A stretch of 64,000 bases of DNA from the NCBI GenBank assembly GCA_017607445.1, contig JAEVHH010000002.1:2223501-2287500 (forward strand), in the 5' to 3' direction. Position 1 is the stretch's first letter; every line of letters begins with the position of its first letter. A program made the translations under genes and the position numbers. The notes beneath the pieces were generated by a model, which saw only the letters and a program-made list of their open reading frames with translations, was not told where the DNA came from and did no database searches. Positions 34,277 through 47,205 of this stretch are shown in pieces. Source of the DNA: Histoplasma ohiense (lineage: Eukaryota > Ascomycota > Eurotiomycetes > Onygenales > Ajellomycetaceae).

Positions 34277-36066
34277 TCAAAACTTCGTCTTCAACTTCGA
34301 ACCAGTCAACCTCAACCTAGCAAGAGCATAAAACACAGCCCCTCCAGCCATAACAATTCCCGAGAACAACTGCATCCGCCAGAACGTCGGTTGTTCAATG
34401 TTCCCCACAAGGGCACCGCCGATCGGGTTTCCCGTAAGGCTGGCTAAGGATGAGACAGCAAACATCACACCTGTGCGTATACCGATCTGGCGCACGTCGG
34501 AGATTTGCGCTACCAACGCTGGGTTAAGGGAAACAAAGGCGCCGGAGGTAAAGCCGAAAAAAGCGGAAAACAGGAGAATGGGGATGTTGCCCCGGGCGGG
34601 CAGCCAGAGAGCCAGGACCATAATGACGTTCAGTACACTGGTTATTACCATGATATTGAAACGGCCGAAGACGTCGGCGGCATGGCCCGGCAGGATACGA
34701 CCGACCGTGCTATATATGGTCGCTTAGTTAATATCTAACCTGGATGGGCTGTTTTAAGGGAGTTTGTGAAGGGAGACTCAAGAGGATTTTGCTCTAAGTT
34801 GTGGGAATGGGCATACCTGGCTCCGTTCATGATTGAAACAAGATAACCTGCTAGACGTGGCGACATCCCATAGTAGCGAGCAGTCGAGACGATAAATGTG
34901 AACGGTAAGAATAGCCCGAAGAAGGATAGCCATGCGCCTGACGTGGCCAAGAGGAATGGCAGCTCTGTGAAGGGGGTCATGAAGTCCTTGAATTTGAACG
35001 GCTTCGGCTGAGGTGGTATCCTCGACTTTACCGTCAGATTTACAATGATGCATAAGCCCAGGATGAGAAAGGCGCAAATCCTCATAGTCCAGCCAAATCC
35101 CACCTGCGGAACTAGCTTCGCCACCATGATAGGATATATCACTCCACCGATGCTTGAGCCACTGGCCGCAATTCCAAACGCCAATGCCCGTCTCTTGAAA
35201 AACCAAGTTGTGATGCTATTGACACAAGGATAGAAAAGCGATCCAGCGCCAAGTGCACTGCAAATGCCCTGGGCCAGGAGGATTTGATAGTATTCGGTTG
35301 ATATAGATGCCATCATCAAACCAAAAACATGGAAAAATGATCCACCTATGAGCAAATATCGAGGCCCGTAGTTGTCGAATATTTTGCCGCAAAAGGGCGC
35401 CTACCCATGGAGTAAATGGTCAGTACGGTTTCTTTCAGGCTAATATTTGACATGGTTCAGGATGGTGCTTCTTTTCGACATACAACCAAAAACATCATGC
35501 ATGTCTCAAGGGACGGAATCCAGGCGATAGTGCTAGGTGAGTAGGCCTTCAGCTGGTTATTCTGGTAGTGATCCTGGAACACGCCGATGCCTAATATATA
35601 CGTCAGATGGTGGTCTTGCGGACTTGTCTCTTGGGCAAAAAAATATTTCCGAGAATGTAAACAAAAGTAAAGCATTTGGCTTACAAGTGATCCATCCGAA
35701 GCTCACAAACAAAGCACAGAACCCCCCGAAAACCACCGTCCATGCCTCAATTCCGCCGTCAGGAAACGAGCTTGGGTCGATCATGGGGTTTACGGGAGGG
35801 CAAGCCTCTGCCTCTTGTTTTTCTGGGTCCTCGTTCGCGGGGTGCTGTGTTGTTAGGGAATCCAAAGCATCGTGGCCGAGATTATCGGATCCTTTGCTCA
35901 ATCTTCGTTCTGGAGGTGGTGAGCCCAGGACTTCAGTCAGGCTGGATTTCGATGATGAAGGACGTCCGTATGGCTTTTGTTCCCCATCTATCTTGGTTTT
36001 TTCGCTCCCGACACGACTATCTGCTTGTCGATTCTCGACGTCATTCTTCTCGTCGGTGGACGACAT
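34277..36066 (-). CDS. MFS transporter, monocarboxylate-transporter (MCT/MCH) type
   Basis: Minus-strand gene with about five exons starting ATG at 36066. A charged cytosolic N terminus of about 100 residues precedes the conserved FPDGGIEAWTVVFGGFCALFVSFGW, the D-G-x-x-W-motif helix 1 of fungal MCT proteins. Then come GVFQDHYQ, STIAWIPSLE, GPRYLLIGGSFFHVFGLMM, YYQILLAQGICSALGAGSLFYPCVN, FGIAASGSSIGGVIYPIM and, after a further intron, GRILPGHAADVFGRFNIMV, ending SKLKTKF-stop. Twelve membrane segments are plausible. Substrate cannot be told; relatives include yeast Mch proteins and secondary-metabolite cluster transporters. No cluster genes lie beside it. Confidence 0.9.
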
Positions 36067-39000
36067 CCCGAGAGGCGTGAGAAGTATGTCCTCAGGGCGG
36101 AAACAGCTCTACGCCCCAGTGCCGTATGAATTGCACCAACGGATAACGAAACAGGAAGCTGTGAGTTTTCACACAGGTTATTATAACAGGAAAATTAATC
36201 AGGCGCGGGCCGAGATGTTTCCTATGAGCTCCTAGCTCCTCGAATACAGTAAACTTGGGAAACTGAAACGCGATATGGAAGGTGCGGAGAGAGCATGAAG
36301 ATTGCCAATGCTGGCGGGCAAATCTCGTAAAAACAGATATAATAGAAAAATATGAACAGATATCAATGAAATCATCGAAGCTAGCTCTATGGGACCGTAT
36401 TTAAAGTTATGCCTGTGTGAGCTCGGAGGAAGCGAGAGCAAATAACCAAGCATCGAATGAAGCGAAACGGCATCAAACAGACTGGGAGTCTCGTCTGGAC
36501 ATTCATCAGCACAGATCCGATTAATAATTGTTTGTTCGTTGACATATTCGTTCGCGTTAATGTTCCGTACGCTCATTTATAATGTCCGAAGCCGAGAGCG
36601 GGTCCTGCGGACTTAAGTCATAATCCCGGCATCGAGCGAGCCAGTGATAGCTTCAAGCGAACAGCTGAGACAAGGATACCATGACAGGAAATCGACATCG
36701 TCCGTCTTATGGGTTCGGGGAGGAAAAAAAAAAGTGAGAAGCCGTTCCCCATATTCGAATTTTCAAACCAGGGAGTCAAGTAGCTTCATGCTTCATTGAA
36801 ACGAGCGGAATTACCGCCGCCACAACCACTGGGCTCTGCTAATAATCCCACAATGAACCCGACAGTTACAATTCCCCTAAATTATCAATTGAGATGGTTG
36901 ACTGCTTCCTCAACATCCCGATCGGGCTTAGAGTTTGCTCTCTGAAACCTGCTACTGTTGAAGGTAGCATTATGATCAGCATCAGAAGCAGATTTGGAGT
37001 ATTTTCAGATCCGCGAAACTTTCGGTGGGCTGTTATGCTATCTGTGCACCGTGCTGATTTAAAGAAATGTAACTAGCCGGCTAAGCAGGGTCTTTAGCTA
37101 TTGTACTCCGTACTCACAATCATTCACATAGTTACCAAACTGGGTTGCGACAGAACCAAACCTGCGCACGGGTGTCTTGAGGAGGGAGCTAGATAGCCAC
37201 ATATATGCCACACATGTCCAAAGCTGCGAGGCCAGGTCCATGAGCGAATGGCCAAGCAAGCAAGACGCCCCAGCCCCAGCCAGTTAACTGGTTGAAACCT
37301 GGGTTTGTACGGGGGTTAGCACCCACTTGACCCTCACAAAACAAACCAGGGTGAGTGAAAGGGGCCAACTCACAGGGAAACAAAACCTGCAACGGGGCGA
37401 CGGAATGTGGCATCTGAGACTTCGAGTACTCCGTAGTTACCGGATAGATGAACCCACGTTATCGCCCAGTCTCAATCAAGATCGTAATGCTAGCATTTAG
37501 TTACTCACCATAGTAAAGTTAACTACAGAGTACTCCAGTACTCCGTAGCTAAATGTGACTTCTCCAGTGTGTCAACTCTTCAAGCCACAAAAGCCAAGAG
37601 ATAACCAGCACGGATGGTCGGTGCTGGTTCGCCCCGTGCTCGTATCCTAGGTCGACGCCCAAGAGATTTAGCCTTGAGCTTGTCAACCACCAGTCGACTT
37701 GGGGTATGTCGTCAATATCCATTGGATGCACTGCGCTTTTTGAGAACGGGATGGGCCGCCGGGAGCTGGCGGTCTATTCATATCTATTCATATTTTCTGG
37801 AAACCAGCACATTCTGTCTTTTCAAGTCCTACGTCCTACACACTCATCTGGAGAAGATCCTCCCCCACCAAAATGAAAAAGGAAAAATAGAAAACAAGAT
37901 TGTTCATTGTTTTGTTTGCCGCGCTGCATCTATGCTCCATGCATAACAGGGGAAGAAGAAGCTCCAACAATTCTAGTTTAGTACTGCGGGGATTCAAAAA
38001 CATATCAGGTTGGGGAATGCGCATATGCAGGGCAAATACACTATACTAACACTTCAACCCGCGAAACTGGCCTATCAATCAATGGAGCGGCAGTTGAAGA
38101 TGAGTATGCTTACGATCTTATGTCTAGTAGGGTGCCGCTTGCTTATCTTCTGAACTGCAGCGGGCCTCTCTATGCCGGGAGTTCGTCTCTGTGTAGGAAC
38201 CATTGCAAATGGAACCTGATTGAGCTATAGCATCAATGACGGAACAATGGCCGTCCTCCTCGTTATCGATCGACGGCGAAAAAATAACTACGAAGATGTG
38301 TTTCCGCGAAATCCATTAACTAGTTAATCAGTTAATCTTCACTGTTTTGTCAGCATTTGTCAAGTTCTCTCATATGGATTCGAACAGAGGCACTGTATTT
38401 CTAATCCACCCCATCCGGATATCTGCTGAAATCTCCCCGATCTCGAATCTCACTTCTCAGGGGTTAGCCCGCACCTGGACAAACTGGGACAATGAAAGCC
38501 GACCCCTGTGGGAAAATCCGATTTGACAAAATGATGGTCAACACGCAAATGAGAAACTGAGGATGTCTTTCATGTTCAGCAAAATGGCTTCGTGCGTTGC
38601 CAAAAATTAAGCCCTTTTCAATTTCAATGGCATTTGCATCATTCCGCATTCCAGTGCTCCCAGCACGCTTGATGACTGGATACCTGCCAGCCCGTGTTAT
38701 TTATACGATAAACTTGGGTGGACGCTGCGGCAGATGCTGGGCTTCAGGCGACGAACTGCAGCGCGACACAGCGATTTTCTGCTTTGATGGCCGCCCTCCC
38801 CTCCCCCCCCCCCAAAATTTTTTTCTTCCCTCCCAGTCCGCTTCACCATTTCTAGCGAACTGAACTACAATAGTAGAAACCTACATGATGAGGACCTCAA
38901 CAGTGGCAGCAGTCAAACCTTCGTCTCCATCTGAGGAACTTTATGAGCTGTCTTAACTCACACAGACCGTTGGAGGGGATGACTTATCTAGTTCATCTTC

Positions 39001-39519
39001 AAAAGAAGGAGGCCTTCCGGGCTCTGATATGGCTGGGCAACAACTACATAGTAAATAGGTGAAGAGCTCTTAGTACCCCCTAGAGCTAGATTTGGGATGG
39101 ATATTACGTGCGGATGACGCCCGACCCATTCATTATGACATGTCCCTCTGAGATTGATCCTTTTATATCTACCCCTCGGTGTCAGGCTGCCATGCCTTGC
39201 AATGCGATTCTTGCAAATTTGATTGAATATCGGGAGCACTCGTGGAGCTTTCAAATGTCAGCGCCTTCGCTTTATACATACGCCTACCCTTCAAACAGTT
39301 GTTTCTACATACACATACATTGTTAAAGATGAAATAGAATGCTTTTCCCAATTCACCTTCCAACCTACCTTCTCTACTGGCTTGATCGCTTGTGCTCGAT
39401 CTACTCTAAGGTCCGTATCAATTCCCCCGCTCCCCCCCTTAATTTTTGATAGTACTTTCAATCACGCTCCGCATTTCGTAACTTATCAATCAGGACGAAA
39501 ATTTCCAATAGCATCTAGA
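36067..39519. other. Gene-poor region with repeated TACTCCGTA motifs
   Basis: About 3.4 kb with no supportable gene. Open frames are short and lack domains. Three TACTCCGTA sites lie at 37104, 37426 and 37540, the last beside a degenerate second copy. A C11 run (38803-38813) is followed by A4 and T8. The left part contains the MFS promoter; the rest may be old mobile-element debris, but I could not identify a family. Confidence 0.45.
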
Positions 39520-40169
39520 AACAGGGCGTTCGAGAGGTATAATGACAAAATCATGAACCCCACAAGGGTCAAGATGAACAGGTTCGACACCAAAGCCAGT
39601 TTACCATGGAGTTTTAGCCCGACATTCCGTTGGCAAGGAGCTGGTGGTTTACCCTGCGCTCGAGAAACATGTTAAGAGTGGAAAGGAACGTGCCGATAGG
39701 GATTGTAAAGAGCGTCACGCCGTATGTTCTCTATATCTCATAGGTCAATTACCCAGCCTATTCCCGATCTGAGGGTGTTTGTTTTGACTATTTATAACCC
39801 AAACAGGCAAGAACCACAGCTCAAAGAAAATTCCAAGGCATGAAGACGACAGATCCAGACTTCATTCCTTCAATCAAGAACCTTGTGGCGGACCTTTCCA
39901 GACACATTCAAGAGGAGGAGGAGGAGGAGGAGGAGGATGGGGATCCTGTGTAACTTGAAGATGTACTGCAAGCCGAGGAGATTGAGAAGCTTGCTACCTC
40001 GCTTGGCAGAATGAAGGCATTTGTGCAGAGTTGATCTCACCCAAGCGCACCGGACAAGCCACTGTGCGAAACTGTAGCTGGACTCCTGCCGACCCCCATT
40101 GACCACCTGGCGGACCTTTTCCGCGAGTTCCCTGGCGAGACGGCCAACCCCGATTCATCGAGTAAGTGA
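39520..40169 (+). pseudogene. Broken second copy of the hemerythrin HHE gene
   Basis: Blocks match the intact gene at 27779-28420. FERYNDKIMNPTRVK corresponds to its first helix, then SQFTMEF and ARHSVGKELVVYPALEKH to its second helix, followed by SGKERADRDCKERHA before a remnant intron. After it comes MKTTDPDFIPSIKNLVADLS with RHIQEEEEE, then PSAPDKPLCETV and PIDHLADLFREFP. The first-exon blocks lie in three different frames, so at least two frameshifts are present near 39590-39615. The second exon has in-frame stops TAA at 39951-39953 and TGA at 40032-40034. A GAG triplet expansion (39912-39935) encodes a Glu run where the intact gene has RDEEGDN. The gene cannot make a whole protein. Confidence 0.88.
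39912..39936. repeat. GAG triplet repeat inside hemerythrin pseudogene
   Basis: Eight GAG units encode a glutamate run absent from the intact paralogue. Confidence 0.85.
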
Positions 40170-40607
40170 GCTCTGCCTAATGGTTGGGTTCGATTTTGTT
40201 CCTCTATGTAGTAACTAAAACAGTGTGTAACCCATTTTAATCTGTGAGTATCATTGACGAGTAAAACACATTATCAATGTCTCTTTCCTTGCGTCCTATT
40301 CCTTCGTGGCTGATCAATGGCTTGTTCCTAGGTATGTTGTTAATAATTACTGCGTGGTCAAAGGTTGCTTAAGGACTCCCAGAAGTTGCATACTTAGCAA
40401 TGTTATCCATAAATGTTTCTTGTTATGAGAGCCATGATCACAGGAGAGTGGCGTGTGAAATACATTGATATAAGTAAAAAGCAAGTGATATGTAAGGAAC
40501 TCGGCGTCCGAAGATAAAAAAACATATATATATTTATATATATATATATATACATATATGTACACGGCCCAAATGAATAACAACAACAGAATATAGTAGC
40601 GAGCATT
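40170..40607. other. Intergenic, AT-rich, between pseudogene and AIM24 3' end
   Basis: Holds a TA dinucleotide stretch (about 40524-40560). No gene seen. Confidence 0.5.
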
Positions 40608-42149
40608 TTATTTTCGCTGGCTATCTCCAGTTTGGTGGAATTCGACTTTTCCGTCACGCATGACGCTTGCAAAGCTCTGACCAGATACCGCAGTCTTGGA
40701 TATCAAATCATCCTTGGCCTTCGGAGCGGCCTCCGCTTCACCCGATTTCGCTGCTGCTTTGCGCACAGCCTCTTGAGTAACACCTGGCGGAGCATCGGCG
40801 ATCTCGTTCACTTGCTGAGTAGTCAAGGCGTCGGCAATTCTTGAAGCGCGAGATTGTACCAGAATCGTAGCTGGTCCGTCAAATTGTAAGAATAACTAAA
40901 ACGTGAAGTCAGAAAAATTGCTTTCCTTGATCCCGATGGTAGGAAATGCAGGCGTGCATCTGGACTCACTCGGTCGCCCAAAATGGTTCTCCAGGTCCAT
41001 GTCCGAATTGTGTGCCATAGCTTCAGTGAGGCCTTCCATGTGTCCGTATCAGACATATTCTTTATGAAATTTGAATCTGACAAACGCTGTCCTAACCCAA
41101 TGCTGGGGATCTGGAACGGTAGAATGGTGGATTTAAACCGGTAGGGACGTGGCGAGGCAGCGGTGGTAGTATATGCGACAACATTACTGAAAAGCACGTG
41201 TGTTAGACGGTAGAAAACCACAAAATAGTTCAACGTATATGCATATGTACCTTGGATGAGAGATGTATTGTTCCCCTGCCTTCAATTCGACCGAATAGAA
41301 CTGGCCGGTGCCAACGAGAGCTAGCAATCCGCGACCTGTTACCTCCGAATTACCCCAGTGTGACAAACTCTGTAATAATCAGCGCCAGCTTCCATACCAG
41401 GGAATGATGAGGGTATAGTACGTACTAGTTGCTTAGCGAGTTTCGGTATAATTCTCAAAGTGTGGCCTGTCCAAGCTAGCAAGGCTTTCTCCTGTGTGAT
41501 CATCCAATCGACAGAGCCATTCAATTCAACCACTGAGAACGTGGTACATGCGGAGCGTGTCGATATCAAAGCAGTGATTGGGCTCGTGGAGGAAATCTGC
41601 AATTAAGCGGAGATATGAGAAGACGGGAGTGCGAAATGCTTGATGTTCTGCGAAAGTCCCACCTTTTGATATAGGAACGGGATCCTAAGTAGAGCCCGGC
41701 GACCTGGTTCTAGGAGGCGTAAAGTCGAAACGACCTGCGGTACGGAAGTGTCAGTATAGCCCATGGGTGATTTCCGTGATCAATACGTACATTGTCTGCT
41801 TTTCCGCTTAGCCCAACTAGAGTTCCGCGCCGTGTATATAGGTTCTGTGACGCGGAGAGTGTGACGGAGAGGAGAGAATACGGAGCACCGAGGACTTGGA
41901 ACCTGGCGTCTTTTAAACAGCATTAGCGCTTTTGCAACGTATCGGAGAGAAACATATTTCCATACCGGGAGATGAAGCCGAATTAGCTGTAGTCGAAGCG
42001 GGAAGATAGCTACCATTGACGAGACCTGGCTCAGCGGACTGGAGCTGCTGGATATGTATCCAGCTCTGGCCAACACGGCGGGCGGGCTTTTGCCATACGC
42101 CTTTGCTCCGGATCAAAGGCCGGAAGGAATTCCTGATGGAATAGCTCAT
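40608..42149 (-). CDS. AIM24: Mitochondrial biogenesis protein Aim24
   Basis: Seven minus-strand exons starting ATG at 42149. The N terminus MSYSIRNSFRPLIRSKGVW is basic and amphipathic, a mitochondrial presequence. The body shows FQVLGAPYSLLSVTLSASQN, LYTRRGTLVGLSGKADN, LRLLEPGRRALLGIPFLYQK, TLRIIPK, LSHWGNSEVTGRGLLALVGTG, YSVELKAGEQYISHP and WHTIRTWTWRTILGDR, then LFLQFDGPATILVQSRASRI and a charged tail ending GDSQRK. These are the AIM24 family blocks (double-psi beta sandwich). Aim24 is an inner-membrane protein needed for MICOS integrity and respiratory-chain assembly in yeast. It is transcribed divergently from ATM1 across 458 bases, so the two may share a promoter region. Confidence 0.93.
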
Positions 42150-42607
42150 GACCTCGATATGAGCACATTCGCCAATCGCAGGAAGAGACAACCTACCAAC
42201 ATGTGGATAACGATGTCAATTGCTGTTGCTTTTGCGCCGGGAATTTGTGGTCGACTCTGGACAAGAATTGGTTGAAGCAAACAAGGCAAACAAGCTTCAG
42301 CCTTTTGGTGGGATGAGTTCGACTCACTCAACAACATCGCACGCCCATTATTTAGCACCTCCTGCAAGGCTCTTGACGCTGGCTGCTTTTTGGGTATGTT
42401 TTCCTCTTAGTGAAGCGGGCGCAGTAATCCGGTATGTAACGCCTTATTTTGTGAACCTGAGGACCACGGTTGACCGATTTATGCCTAGCCCAGTATAATA
42501 AAACCCTGCCAGCGATATAAAATCCTCCGACCAAGTCGCATGGGCGAGATGATATTCCAGCTGTAGCAGCTACTTCGGCAGTATTTTTCTACACACCTCC
42601 TCCCGAC
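42150..42607. promoter_or_regulatory. Shared divergent promoter region of AIM24 and ATM1
   Basis: The 458 bases lie between two start codons pointing away from each other. Both products act in the mitochondrial inner membrane. No specific sites were resolved. Confidence 0.5.
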
Positions 42608-45322
42608 ATGCTTTTCCGAGCGCTGCCTGTCCGCCGCTGCACAGCGCTGCCAACGAAATGTGGCGACGCCATTTTCAGCCTCCCGCACCCATTGCGTCTT
42701 GCACATACGCATTCCAGAGGGCCATTGCGTGTATTTAGTTCTAGAGGGAATGCCTTGGGAAAAGAAACTACGCAAGACCATTTTTCAGAAAGGAAGTCTC
42801 TCCCAGCTTCCCAATCTCTCGAAGCTCAAACTCCCAAGGCTGCCAGCCAGAGGAACGATATTCGTCAGACCCCGCAAGATGGAGGTAATGCGATACCGAA
42901 AAAGAAGGCCGAGTTTCTCAATGACTCTACAGTTAATATAAAAGAGCAGCGGAAAGCGGACTGGGCTATTATGAAAGAAATGGCCAAGTATCTTTGGCCT
43001 AAGGTAGGAGGAGAAAAATCCCCAGGTACTCGCGGAGTTCACACTTATAAGGGGTCCCACAGGACGATCTAGGTACCAAAGCTCGAGTTGGCGCAGCACT
43101 CGCCCTCTTAGTTGGAGGAAAGGTGAACTATCATATTTCCTCTGGGATATCCTCCAGCAGGCTTACTCCTCTCTTAGATCCTCAATGTTCAAGTTCCCTT
43201 TTATTTTAAAAATATTGTCGACTCGATGAATATCGATTTTGCGACTCTCGGTGGCACTGCATTCACAGTTGCGGGGTCGATGATTATTGCTTGTACGTGG
43301 GAAGCGAATGCCTTGAAGAAATGCGAACAGCGAATTAACAAATTCAATCATTTTAGATGGCGCATCTAGAATTGGAGCAACGTTGTTCCAAGAGCTCCGG
43401 AATGCTGTTTTTGCAAGCGTTGCGCAGAAGACCATCAGAAGAGTTGCCCAAAATGTATTCGACCATCTGCTTCGGCTAGATTTGAATTTCCATTTAACAC
43501 GCCAAACCGGTGGTCTCACTCGAGCCATTGATAGAGGTACAAAAGGAATAAGTTTCCTTCTCACTTCAATGGTGTTCCATATATTCCCGACAGCGCTGGA
43601 AATATCCTTAGTTTGTGGTATCTTGGTATGTGTGCAGTCTTTCAAACAATATAGAGACACAAATATTCTAAGAAGTTCGTTATTTTTCAAGTCCTACCAA
43701 TATGGGCCAAAATTTGCGGCCATTACCGCAGCGACCATGGTAGCATATACCGCTTTTACAATCACGACGACTGCTTGGCGAACGAAATTTCGAAAACAAG
43801 CTAATGCAGCTGATAATAGAGGAGCCACTATAGCCGTCGACTCTTTAATCAACTACGAAGCGGTCAAGTACTTCAACAATGAGAGGTTCGAGGTTTCTAG
43901 ATATGACAAGGCTTTGAAAGGATATGAAGATGCGTCAATAAAGGTCACCACATCCTTAGCTCTGCTCAACTCGGGCCAGAATGTTATCTTTTCCGGTGCA
44001 CTCGCTGGAATGATGTACCTAGCGGCAACCGGTGTTGCTGGCGGTCAATTGACTGTAGGGGATTTAGTTATGGTCAACCAACTCGTGTTCCAGCTCTCAG
44101 TGCCATTAAATTTCCTTGGATCCGTGTATCGGGAGTTGAGACAGTCCTTGCTTGACATGGAAACGCTATTCAACCTTCAGAAAGTTAACATCACAGTCAA
44201 AGAAAAGCCAGATGCTAAGCCACTGCAGCTCACTCGCGGTGGTGAAATTAGATTTGAGAATGTCACATTTGGTTACCATCCCGATCGAGCGGTTTTAAAA
44301 GGCGTCAGCTTCACAATACCCCCAGGCCAGAAGTTTGCAATCGTTGGTCCCAGCGGCTGCGGAAAATCAACCATATTACGTCTCTTATTCCGGTTCTATG
44401 ACGTGCAAGGAGGTCGGATTCTAGTTGATGGCCAAGACATTCGCGATCTGTCCTTGGATAGTTTGAGAAGGGCTATCGGTGTAGTTCCACAAGACACTCC
44501 GCTTTTCAACAACACCATCGAACACAATCTCCGTTATGGTAGGGTAGATGCGACTGCCGAGGAGGTTCGGAACGCCGCACGCCGGGCCCACGTCCATGAG
44601 CTCATCGAGCGACTACCTGAGGGGTACGAGACACCAGTGGGAGAGCGTGGAATGATGATATCAGGAGGAGAAAAGCAGCGGCTGGCGGTTGCCCGACTCA
44701 TCCTCAAGGACCCCCCTCTTTTATTTTTTGACGAAGCTGTCAGTATTTCTCGTTTCTGTTTCTCCTCTAGTTTTTCGCTACAATGGACTTCTCTCGGCTA
44801 ACCTCTTCGGCAAAACAGACATCCGCTCTAGACACATACACGGAGCAAGCGTTGCTTCAAAACATCAACAGTATCCTCAAGGAAAAAGCACGAACGAGCG
44901 TCTTCATTGCTCATCGACTGCGTACTATCTATGACAGTGACCAAATTCTCGTGTTGAAGGACGGGAAGGTTGCGGAGAGCGGAGCGCATACTGAACTTCT
45001 GGGTATGGAAGGGGGCGTTTATGCAGAATTATGGAAAGGTATGTCGTATGAAGATCTTTTGGCCCGGCTGCATTTCAAAAATTTCTCATCGAGATTTTTT
45101 CTTCTTTCTTTTCTTCTCGTTTCATTCTATTTTTGCCCTACTGAAGTAGAACCCTATGCTGACCACTTTTGCCCCTAAAACAAAACAATTACAGCCCAGG
45201 AAAGATCTCTCGCTCAGGACATCGACCTTGAAGTTGAGGAGATGGAGGCAGCAGTTGAGGAGCCAACCGACGGAGACCCAAGTAACCGGCCGAACCAACA
45301 GCCACCGTCGTCGCTGGCTTGA
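42608..45322 (+). CDS. ATM1: Mitochondrial ABC transporter Atm1 (iron-sulfur/glutathione export)
   Basis: Seven exons (42608-43003, 43063-43122, 43178-43292, 43357-43625, 43692-44738, 44819-45038, 45195-45322) join in frame to 744 residues. The N terminus is rich in Arg and Ser (mitochondrial presequence). The membrane domain has LNVQVPFYFKNIVD, GASRIGATLFQELRNAVFA, NYEAVKYFNNE and six helices. The nucleotide-binding domain has Walker A GPSGCGKST, Q-loop VVPQDTPLFNNT, signature SGGEKQR, Walker B LLFFDEATSALD and H-loop FIAHRL. This is a half transporter acting as a homodimer. Atm1 exports a sulfur-containing glutathione compound for cytosolic Fe-S protein and tRNA-thiolation assembly. The intron at 44739-44818 interrupts Walker B between DEA and TSALD and starts GTCAGT, a weaker donor. 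Confidence 0.96.
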
Positions 45323-47205
45323 GACACCCCTCACCACTCTCCCCACCATACGCCCAAAATGACAAGACAGGATGCTTGTTCAGATTACATATGTCCAAAT
45401 AAGTATATAATTTTGATTCTTTAGCTGGTCAACTATATAGAAATGTAGCAAGAATACTTGGGACTTTGTACAGGTACGCATTGAAAATACACTCAGTAGT
45501 GACCCAATGTTGTTCGGCAAGAATGCCTCAAAAGTGAACCAACATCGATTAAGCATGGGTTATCGGGTCAAATGATCCCACGGTAACATCATCATCCTCG
45601 TGGGAGTGGTGTCCGCTTAAGCATCTGGCCGCGCACAAAACGTAAGCCTGGAGCGGGGTGATGACTTGGGGAGTTGAAATGCACAGTACAGTACGGAGTA
45701 CCCAATGTAAAAAGGGCTTCATTGATGTGTTTTGATGAACAGTGCTATGAGCATACTATCAGTCTATCGATGCCCAATGTGTTTTTCTGGCTGGAGGACG
45801 CCACAAACCTTGGGGGTTTATGCTTTCGTTTCGCTAACAGAAACATTGGCGCTTCCTGGTATATGGCGTCTTTACCCCTGAATTGGGTCTTGTCCTTGGC
45901 TCGCACCAGACGAACAAACCTCCAACAAAATAAAAATAAAAAATAAAAAATAAAAAAAGGAAGAAAAAAAGGAATCCGAATATCTCATGCCAACCGCCCG
46001 CTTTGTGATTGTCTCGCCAGCAACTGTCAAAGCTCACCACCGGTGCAACATCCGTAGACAGCCTGGGCTGCCTCCTGTGCGAGGAGCATGGCTCGTGGCC
46101 ACAAGAACCCCAGATCACCAAGCCCTTGGTGCTTCTAGAAACAAAATAGTGATGTTTAGCTGCGACTAGCGACTTCAGAGTGGGACGGTCTGGCATTTCT
46201 GGTTTGCTCTGTGGCCCACTGTCCAGAGAATGGCGGGCCGGGGGATCGCTAGTTTCAAAAATTATTGTTCATTTCGTTCGTATCCTTGGGTTCTCCTCTC
46301 TCCACCTTGATCCTTCAACCCAGTGCTCCGTAGGCTTTCCCTTCTGCTCCTGCGCCGATGCTTTGCTTGGAGTCTCTTCCCTCCAGCATACTGCATTTGT
46401 AGTAGTTTGTCACTCTCTATAGCTATTGTTTGCCTGCTTGCGTTTTATTCCTTTAAGTTCATTCATTCCTTTTAGACTGTTCATGATTCTAGCTGCAACC
46501 AGACCTCAGCTGTGTGTCTCTTCATCCCTTTCTCCTCCAAACAGGTTCGTCCCACGTCCTATCCTTTCGGATATTGAATGGCATTGGTTTTGCGTTTGCG
46601 ATACGTCGGCTCTGAGACACAAACCCATATCCATATAATACATGTAGTATTCCCCAACTGACTGGTGGGTTGCTAGGGCAGGGTCCTTATATTCATGCAA
46701 TCACTGATCCGCTGCCACTCATTAATAAATCAATTGAAACCGTCCTTTGATCCTTCGATTCTCCGCTTCGTCGATTTTTTCCTTGCGTCGTTTCTGGTAT
46801 TTCTGGAATCGGGAAAGTTTTCTCGATAGGGCGGCTAACAACTGAGGAGTGCTATTCCAACGAGACCCTCAACTCAACGGCAGAAAAAGTCTGAGACTTG
46901 GAAAGATCTTGGGTATATTTGTCCGAACGCAGGACAGGGTATTCTGCCCCCGACGCATTGGGCGTTCTATACATCGTCAGTCGACGCCTCATTAGCGGTT
47001 CCTCTGTCGTCTGGTGCCAGCCTGAACATCGGAATACCAAACGGGAGGGTGTCTTTGCAGCATACAGGAGGAAATCAATAGTTCTCTCTGCTGATTGAAA
47101 GTCAAGCTGGGCTTAAACGTCTTCGAGACCAGCTGGCTTTGACAAATACACGCAGTAGGATCTGAACGAAGAGAGGAAATCACATACACCAAATCTTCAC
47201 CAAAA
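45323..47205. other. Intergenic between ATM1 and small conserved protein gene
   Basis: No gene is supportable. Contains a TACGGAGTA motif at 45692 and an AAATA-type low-complexity stretch near 45928-45970. The right part (46700-47205) is probably the promoter and leader of the small gene. Confidence 0.5.

Noticed and set aside
36232..36576. A 114-codon minus-strand frame upstream of the MFS transporter
   Set aside because: No domain or splice continuity with the transporter; likely leader or promoter DNA.
45834..46196. A 120-codon minus-strand frame with an F-rich stretch
   Set aside because: The Phe run comes from AAATA low complexity; the rest is unrecognised.
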